From Alkalimonas delamerensis (GTDB lineage: Bacteria; Pseudomonadota; Gammaproteobacteria; Enterobacterales; Alteromonadaceae): a stretch of DNA of 64,000 bases. The stretch lies in assembly GCF_030717955.1 (NCBI RefSeq), contig NZ_JAUZVY010000001.1, positions 558,001-622,000 on the forward strand, written 5' to 3'. The translations under genes were made by a program, and so were the position numbers. The notes under the pieces were generated by a model. That model was not told where the DNA came from. It made no database searches and saw only the letters and a program-made list of their open reading frames with translations. Below, one piece after another: positions 59,676-64,000 of this stretch (positions are counted from its first letter, which is position 1; each line of letters starts with the position of its first letter).

Positions 59676-60221
59676 CTATTGCGTAGGATGCTGATAATAG
59701 ACATGATAGTGGTTTTCAGCATCGTTTTGAGCATGTCTAAGTGCTATCTCAGCCCCTTGCAGCCACTGCTTGGCATTAAGCTTGGGATCCAATAAACAGA
59801 CGCCGATTTTGATACCAAGTTCGCAATGATAACCGCTTTTCTTAATGGGAAGTGCAATCAGGTTAAACAGTTGTGTGGCTGCAATGCTAAGGTCGGGTGA
59901 TGTTGTATCCTCCCCGGTTGCCAACAGTGGCCAAAGTACCGCAAATTCATTACCACCTACCCGAGCCAGCTCGTATATGGGGCCGAAATGTTGTTGCAGC
60001 CGCTCCGCAACATGGAGCAGCACAAGGTCGCCAAAGTGGTAGCTGGTTGATTTGTTGAGCTGCTTGAAGTTTTCCAGATTGATCAAAAACAAGCCAAATC
60101 GCAACTTGGTTTCGTTGTAACTGTGAACGACGGTTTCCAATGTATTTAGATACAAGGCACGGTTCGCTAGTTTGGTGAGTGGATCCTGGGCTTTGGCTGC
60201 GAATGGAGTTGACTCCAGCAT
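59676..60221 (-). CDS. Small GGDEF-domain protein with degenerate active site
   Basis: A 181-residue, soluble, stand-alone GGDEF fold without sensor or membrane segment. The fold motifs are present (DPLTKLANRALYLNTLE, FGLFLINLENFKQLNKS, FGDLVLLHVAERLQQHF), but the active-site loop reads RVGGNEFAVLW, with Asn in place of the third-position Asp, so diguanylate cyclase activity is doubtful; it could be a c-di-GMP or GTP receptor or a partner protein. The metal Asp in the usual DLDxFK motif is also changed (LINLENFK). ATG at 60221 is preceded by an excellent AAGGAGGTG; the longer frame overlaps it. The chemoreceptor gene lies 49 bases further on the same strand, upstream. Confidence 0.85.
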   Translation of the reverse strand: MLESTPFAAKAQDPLTKLANRALYLNTLETVVHSYNETKLRFGLFLINLENFKQLNKSTSYHFGDLVLLHVAERLQQHFGPIYELARVGGNEFAVLWPLLATGEDTTSPDLSIAATQLFNLIALPIKKSGYHCELGIKIGVCLLDPKLNAKQWLQGAEIALRHAQNDAENHYHVYYQHPTQ

Positions 60222-60270
60222 GGTGCACCTCCTTGCAATGGCTGGCAGCATGGGCTGCCAGCCGGTTGGA

Positions 60271-62238
60271 CTAAGCGGCGGATAGACGGAACTGATGTGC
60301 CAGCTCCTGCTGTTCCAACCCCAATTGGCTCAAGGTGCTGCTGGTTTTGGCGGTTTCTTCAATCGCCACCGAAGACTGTTCGGTAGCGACCTGAATATTG
60401 GTCAGGCTGCGATTGATCTCTTCGGCCACGGTGCTTTGCTGCAGGGCAGCGGCGGCAATTTGCTGGTTCATTTGCTGAATATTCTGAATGTTCTGCAAAA
60501 TACTTTCGATGGCATCGCTGGCATCGTCGGTGGATTCAAACACATTGTTTGCCAGCTCGGTATTGGCTTGCATGGCCGCGACCGCCAGTTCGGTTTTGCG
60601 CTGCAGCCGTTTGATCACATCGTCAATTTGCGCGGTCGATGCCTGGGCCCGGGTGGCCAGTTGCCGCACTTCATCTGCGACTACGGAAAAGCCGCGGCCT
60701 GCTTCACCGGCGCGTGCTGCTTCAATGGCAGCATTCAGGGCCAGCAGGTTGGTTTGCTCGGTAATGCTGCTAATAACATCCAAAATCGAGCCAATGCTGT
60801 TGGCTTCTTCCTGCAACTCGGCAATGGAGCTTGCCGATTGATTGACATCTTTTGCCAGTTGCTTAATGCCGGACATGGTTTTGTCCAGAATTTGATTACT
60901 CAGCTCTGCTTGCTCGGCCGATTGGGTTGCAGCATTGGAGGCTTCTTCCGCGCTGCGGGCAACCTCCTGGACCGTCGCCGTCATTTCATTCATCGCCGCG
61001 GCTACTTGTTCAGTTTCTACTTTTTGCTGGCTGACACCGGCGCTGGTTTGCTGAGAAATTACCGCCATTTCCTCGGTCGAGCTGGCCAGTTGGGTAATGC
61101 CACTGGATAATCGCAGGATCAACTGACGCAAACTGACCGTCATACGCTGCATGGCTTGGGTCAATTGGCCCAGTTCATCCTTGCGATCGCTGTGCAAATC
61201 TTCGGTTAAATCGCCATCGGCAATTTTATTGGCGACAGCGACCACTTGCTGCAGTGGCAGCACAATCAAGCGGGTGATAAGCAGGGCGGCAGCGATGCCC
61301 AGCAACAGTGCCATGCTGCTGGCTATCAACAGCACCCAACGCAGCTGCTGCTCCTGACGCTGCATTTGGCCGAGTTGGCGCTCAAGCGATTGCTCGGCAC
61401 TGTCTACCACCAATCTGGCCTGGGTATTCAGTTGTTGTTCCGATGTATTGGCCGCTTCGACCAAGCGACGGAATTCGGTAAAGTACTGCTGGTATTGTTG
61501 CAATTGCTCCAGACTGTAGTCCAGCTCCGTCAACAGGCTGCGGTGCAAGCCACTTTGCCGCAGTTGCTGGCTGTACTGCTCAACCAACCCCAGTTGTTGC
61601 TGCAAAGCGTTGTAATCATCCAGTGACTCACTCATTACAAAGGTGCGCTCCAACCGACGAGCTTCCAGCAAGGCCCGGGCGGCATCGCTGGCAAGCTGTG
61701 ACTGCTGCAGGCTCTGAATGCTGGCCTGATCGCCTTGCGCCTGGATAAGCCCAATAGTTTGCTCGCGCAATTGCAGTTCCAGCTGGTTAAAGACGTTTAA
61801 GGCATAGCGGGCATTTTCTTCCATTTGTTGCTGCCGCAGCTGGCTGGTTCGCTCCAGCTCCAGATAAGTTGCCAGCTCCTGCTGATAACGGCTGGCCTCT
61901 TGCTGCATTTGTTGCATCTGGGCAATGCTGTCGCTGGTGGTAAAAGCGGCCGAGGCACTGTCCGCCAGCTCTATGCTTTGTGCAATCAGTGCATTGGCCT
62001 CTGTTAAATACTGCTCATCGAGGCGCAGCATAAAGTTTTTTTCCTGCTGCCGGGCTTCGCCGACCAAAATGCTGATGGTTTTAACCTGATTCAACAGCGC
62101 AAAGCGCTCGCTCAGGCTGCTCAGAGCTTGCATACTGAGCCAGCTGATTCCAAGCAGGATGGCGAGTACCAAACCAAAGCCGCTGAATAATTTTTTCTGT
62201 ACGGTCATGTTGCAGAGCAAGCGGTAGAAAGTCGCCAT
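60271..62238 (-). CDS. Methyl-accepting chemotaxis protein
   Basis: Transmembrane chemoreceptor that signals through CheW/CheA to the flagellar motor. The 655-residue product has TM1 (about 16-38), a long all-helical periplasmic ligand domain (about 40-300, Gln/Leu-rich, resembling HBM-type helical bimodular sensors), TM2 (about 303-325), HAMP (about 325-380, PLQQVVAVANKIADGDLTED) and the signalling domain with the hairpin tip EQTNLLALNAAIEAARAGEAG-RGFSVVADEVRQLA. No C-terminal CheR-docking pentapeptide is seen (ends FRLSAA). ATG at 62238 follows GGAG at a proper distance. Ligand unknown. It is on the same strand as the two GGDEF genes around it. Confidence 0.93.
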   Translation of the reverse strand: MATFYRLLCNMTVQKKLFSGFGLVLAILLGISWLSMQALSSLSERFALLNQVKTISILVGEARQQEKNFMLRLDEQYLTEANALIAQSIELADSASAAFTTSDSIAQMQQMQQEASRYQQELATYLELERTSQLRQQQMEENARYALNVFNQLELQLREQTIGLIQAQGDQASIQSLQQSQLASDAARALLEARRLERTFVMSESLDDYNALQQQLGLVEQYSQQLRQSGLHRSLLTELDYSLEQLQQYQQYFTEFRRLVEAANTSEQQLNTQARLVVDSAEQSLERQLGQMQRQEQQLRWVLLIASSMALLLGIAAALLITRLIVLPLQQVVAVANKIADGDLTEDLHSDRKDELGQLTQAMQRMTVSLRQLILRLSSGITQLASSTEEMAVISQQTSAGVSQQKVETEQVAAAMNEMTATVQEVARSAEEASNAATQSAEQAELSNQILDKTMSGIKQLAKDVNQSASSIAELQEEANSIGSILDVISSITEQTNLLALNAAIEAARAGEAGRGFSVVADEVRQLATRAQASTAQIDDVIKRLQRKTELAVAAMQANTELANNVFESTDDASDAIESILQNIQNIQQMNQQIAAAALQQSTVAEEINRSLTNIQVATEQSSVAIEETAKTSSTLSQLGLEQQELAHQFRLSAA

Positions 62239-62424
62239 GATGGATTCTCCAATAAGTGTCCACCAATATTTACTCCTCCGTGCTTGGCTGGGTTCACAGC
62301 AGGGGAGTTTAAAAGTCCCTTTTTTAGTAAAATCTACATAACATTCTGAATTTGTTGAGTAATAAAAAATAGTAAGGTTAGTGCCGATAAAATCGAACGA
62401 TTGCTGGCGAAAGCCACTAGGCTG

Positions 62425-64000
62425 TCAGGCTTGTTGCTGCGCAAAGGCTTGCTGAATAAAGGCGGTGGCCGCTTCTGCTGGCATAGGACGGCCATAATGG
62501 TAGCCCTGAATGGCTTCGCAGCCGAGTTGCTGCAACAAGCCTTGGTGCTCTGATGTTTCGACCCCTTCGGCGATGGTTTTTAGTCCCAGGCTTTGCGCCA
62601 GCCGGATAATGGCGGTCACAATGGCGCGGTCATCCTGATCGTCCAGCAAGTCGCGGACAAAGGACTGATCGATCTTGAGTTTATTCAGCTTGAATCGTTT
62701 CAGGTAACTCAGCGACGAGTAACCGGTACCAAAATCATCGATGGCGACCTGAATGCCAGCTTCCCGAATGGCGTTAACCGTTGCGATGGCTTTTTCGGCA
62801 TCGTCGACCATGGCGCTTTCGGTGATTTCCAGTTCAATCTGGTTGGCTGGCAGTCGGGCCAGTTGCAACTGATTGACAATGGTCGACAGCAAGTCTGGCT
62901 GGCGAAATTGCACCGGTGACAGGTTAATGGCCATCACCAAAGGTTCGAATCCTGCTTGCTGCCAAGCCTTTTGTTGCTGTATGGCGTGCTGCAGCACCCA
63001 GTCACCCAGCTTGGTCATCAAACCGCTGGATTCGGCAATAGGAATAAATTCGGCCGGTGAAATAAAGCCAAGCTCTGGGTGTTGCCAGCGCAATAGGGCT
63101 TCAAAGCCAGTAAGGCGCTGTTGCAGCAAGCAATACTGCGGCTGATACACCAGTTGCAGTTGATCGCGCTCGATGGCATGGCGCAGCGCATTCTCCAGCT
63201 GCAAGCTGCGATTGAACTGGCTTTGCATGCCTGCGGTAAAAAAGCAGTAGCTGTTGCGGCCATTTTCTTTGGCCTGAAACATGGCAATATCGGCATGCTT
63301 ATTGAGATCAAAGAAGTTGTCACCATCCGCCGGATAGATGGCAATGCCGATGGAGGCAGAGACACTCAGCGGGTCCCTGGTCAAAAAGTAAGGTGTTTGC
63401 AGGGTTTGCAAAATGCGCCCGGCCAGCTTGCCGGCTGCCTGCTGATCGGTGTCGGGCAACAGCAAAATAAACTCATCGCTGCTAAGCCGGCTTAAGGTGT
63501 CCTGGCTGCGGGTCAGGCTTTTCAAGCGCTGAGCGGCTTGCACCAGCAGCTCATCACCCACCTGGTGCCCCAAAGAGTCGTTAATTTTTTTAAAGCGATC
63601 CAGGTCGATAAACAGCATGGCCAGTTGGCTGTGATTGCGTTTGGCGCGTTGAATGGCTTGCTCGGTCCTGTCGAGCAACAGGGTTCGATTGGGCAGCTGG
63701 GTCAGGGAATCAAAATGGGCCAGAAAGTTGAGTTTCTCCTGGTCTTGTTTGTAGCTGCTAATGTCACTAAAGGAAGCGACGTAATGGGTCAGTTGACCCT
63801 TCGCGTTGAGAATCTGGCTGATGCTAAGCCACTCCGGGTAGAGTTCGCCATTTTTGCGTCGGTTCCAGATCTCGCCTTGCCAGCTGCCATGACGTTGAAT
63901 GGCCTGTTGCATCGCCTGGTAAAAGCTTTTGTCGTGTTTGCCGGAAGATAGAATGCTGGGTGTTTTTCCTTGCACTTCTTCAGCTGTGTAGCCGCTAATT
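62425..64000 (-). CDS. PAS-GGDEF-EAL protein, N-terminal part outside the window
   Basis: Predicted c-di-GMP phosphodiesterase. The frame is open to the window edge (visible residues begin ISGYTAEEVQGKTPSIL, the middle of a PAS domain), so the N-terminus is missing. Then follow a PAS C-cap (YPEWLSISQILNAKGQL), a GGDEF domain whose active site reads RLSSDEFILL instead of GGDEF, and an EAL domain with intact FEALLRW, EITESAMV, DDFGTGYSSLSYLKRF and TIAEGVETSEHQ. Cyclase activity is not expected, while the EAL half looks catalytically competent. The C-terminus ends in a short Ala/Gln stretch (FAQQQA). It is 186 bases upstream of the chemoreceptor gene on the same strand. Confidence 0.92.
   Translation of the reverse strand, partial: ISGYTAEEVQGKTPSILSSGKHDKSFYQAMQQAIQRHGSWQGEIWNRRKNGELYPEWLSISQILNAKGQLTHYVASFSDISSYKQDQEKLNFLAHFDSLTQLPNRTLLLDRTEQAIQRAKRNHSQLAMLFIDLDRFKKINDSLGHQVGDELLVQAAQRLKSLTRSQDTLSRLSSDEFILLLPDTDQQAAGKLAGRILQTLQTPYFLTRDPLSVSASIGIAIYPADGDNFFDLNKHADIAMFQAKENGRNSYCFFTAGMQSQFNRSLQLENALRHAIERDQLQLVYQPQYCLLQQRLTGFEALLRWQHPELGFISPAEFIPIAESSGLMTKLGDWVLQHAIQQQKAWQQAGFEPLVMAINLSPVQFRQPDLLSTIVNQLQLARLPANQIELEITESAMVDDAEKAIATVNAIREAGIQVAIDDFGTGYSSLSYLKRFKLNKLKIDQSFVRDLLDDQDDRAIVTAIIRLAQSLGLKTIAEGVETSEHQGLLQQLGCEAIQGYHYGRPMPAEAATAFIQQAFAQQQA

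Noticed and set aside
62353..62391. Sigma-28-like sequence (TAAA ... GCCGATAA) on the plus strand near the chemoreceptor gene
   Set aside because: The GCCGATAA core is good, but it points rightward, away from the chemoreceptor start and antisense to the EAL gene, and the spacing to TAAA is one base too long.

Overview
The window reads as chromosomal DNA of a free-living, motile gammaproteobacterium, probably near the Alteromonadales / Rheinheimera-Alishewanella type. The evidence is two housekeeping blocks in the order known from E. coli (hisS-yfgM-bamB-der with xseA and guaBA; ypjD/yfjD-ffh-rpsP-rimM-trmD-rplS then aroF-tyrA and pheL-pheA), combined with families common in marine and freshwater relatives: DUF3718, DUF2750, a PEP-CTERM protein, an SpvB-type RHS protein and several GGDEF/EAL proteins. 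The genus is inference; no rRNA or tRNA gene was seen.

Layout. 1-4.0 kb: 3' end of hisS, yfgM, bamB, der. 4.0-11.1 kb: an accessory insertion holding an RND efflux pair and two overlapping amidohydrolase genes. 11.1-15.7 kb: xseA divergent from guaB-guaA. 16-20.5 kb: a small membrane protein, an HD hydrolase, pssA, gshA and a transglycosylase-like lipoprotein. 20.5-26.3 kb: the ffh region with corC-like and ypjD genes leftward and ffh-rpsP-rimM-trmD-rplS rightward. 26.4-35.5 kb: a J-domain protein and aromatic amino acid genes (aroF-tyrA under a TyrR-like box; pheA behind a Phe-rich leader peptide and attenuator), interrupted by a LOG-family gene, a Na/Pi cotransporter, an MBL/beta-CASP protein and a DUF3718 gene behind a class I cyclic-di-GMP riboswitch.

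35.7-44 kb is the main accessory island: a small secreted protein that seems to start at ATT, a 2300-residue exported RHS protein with an AT-rich unknown C-terminal tip, an overlapping SEL1-repeat protein in the immunity-gene position, and a frameshifted scrap of RHS core DNA. 44-53 kb: a cytochrome b561 / cytochrome c' pair, a large GGDEF-EAL protein and a second, larger amidohydrolase pair. 52.9-64 kb: a PEP-CTERM protein, a SUI1-family protein, a GAF protein, an aromatic aminotransferase, a CBS protein, ettA, a DUF2750 protein, folE, a degenerate GGDEF protein, a chemoreceptor and a PAS-GGDEF-EAL protein cut by the window end.

Themes. (1) c-di-GMP: one enzyme with both motifs intact, one likely phosphodiesterase with degenerate GGDEF (SSDEF), one degenerate GGDEF protein (GGNEF), and a c-di-GMP riboswitch. 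(2) Aromatic amino acids: aroF, tyrA, pheA and an aromatic aminotransferase, with two control devices readable in the DNA. (3) Two independent operons pair a metal-binding exported amidohydrolase with a relative that has lost its metal ligands. (4) An RHS locus with a candidate immunity gene. Start codons were moved from the longest frame where ribosome binding sites or family N-termini argued for it; such cases are noted.
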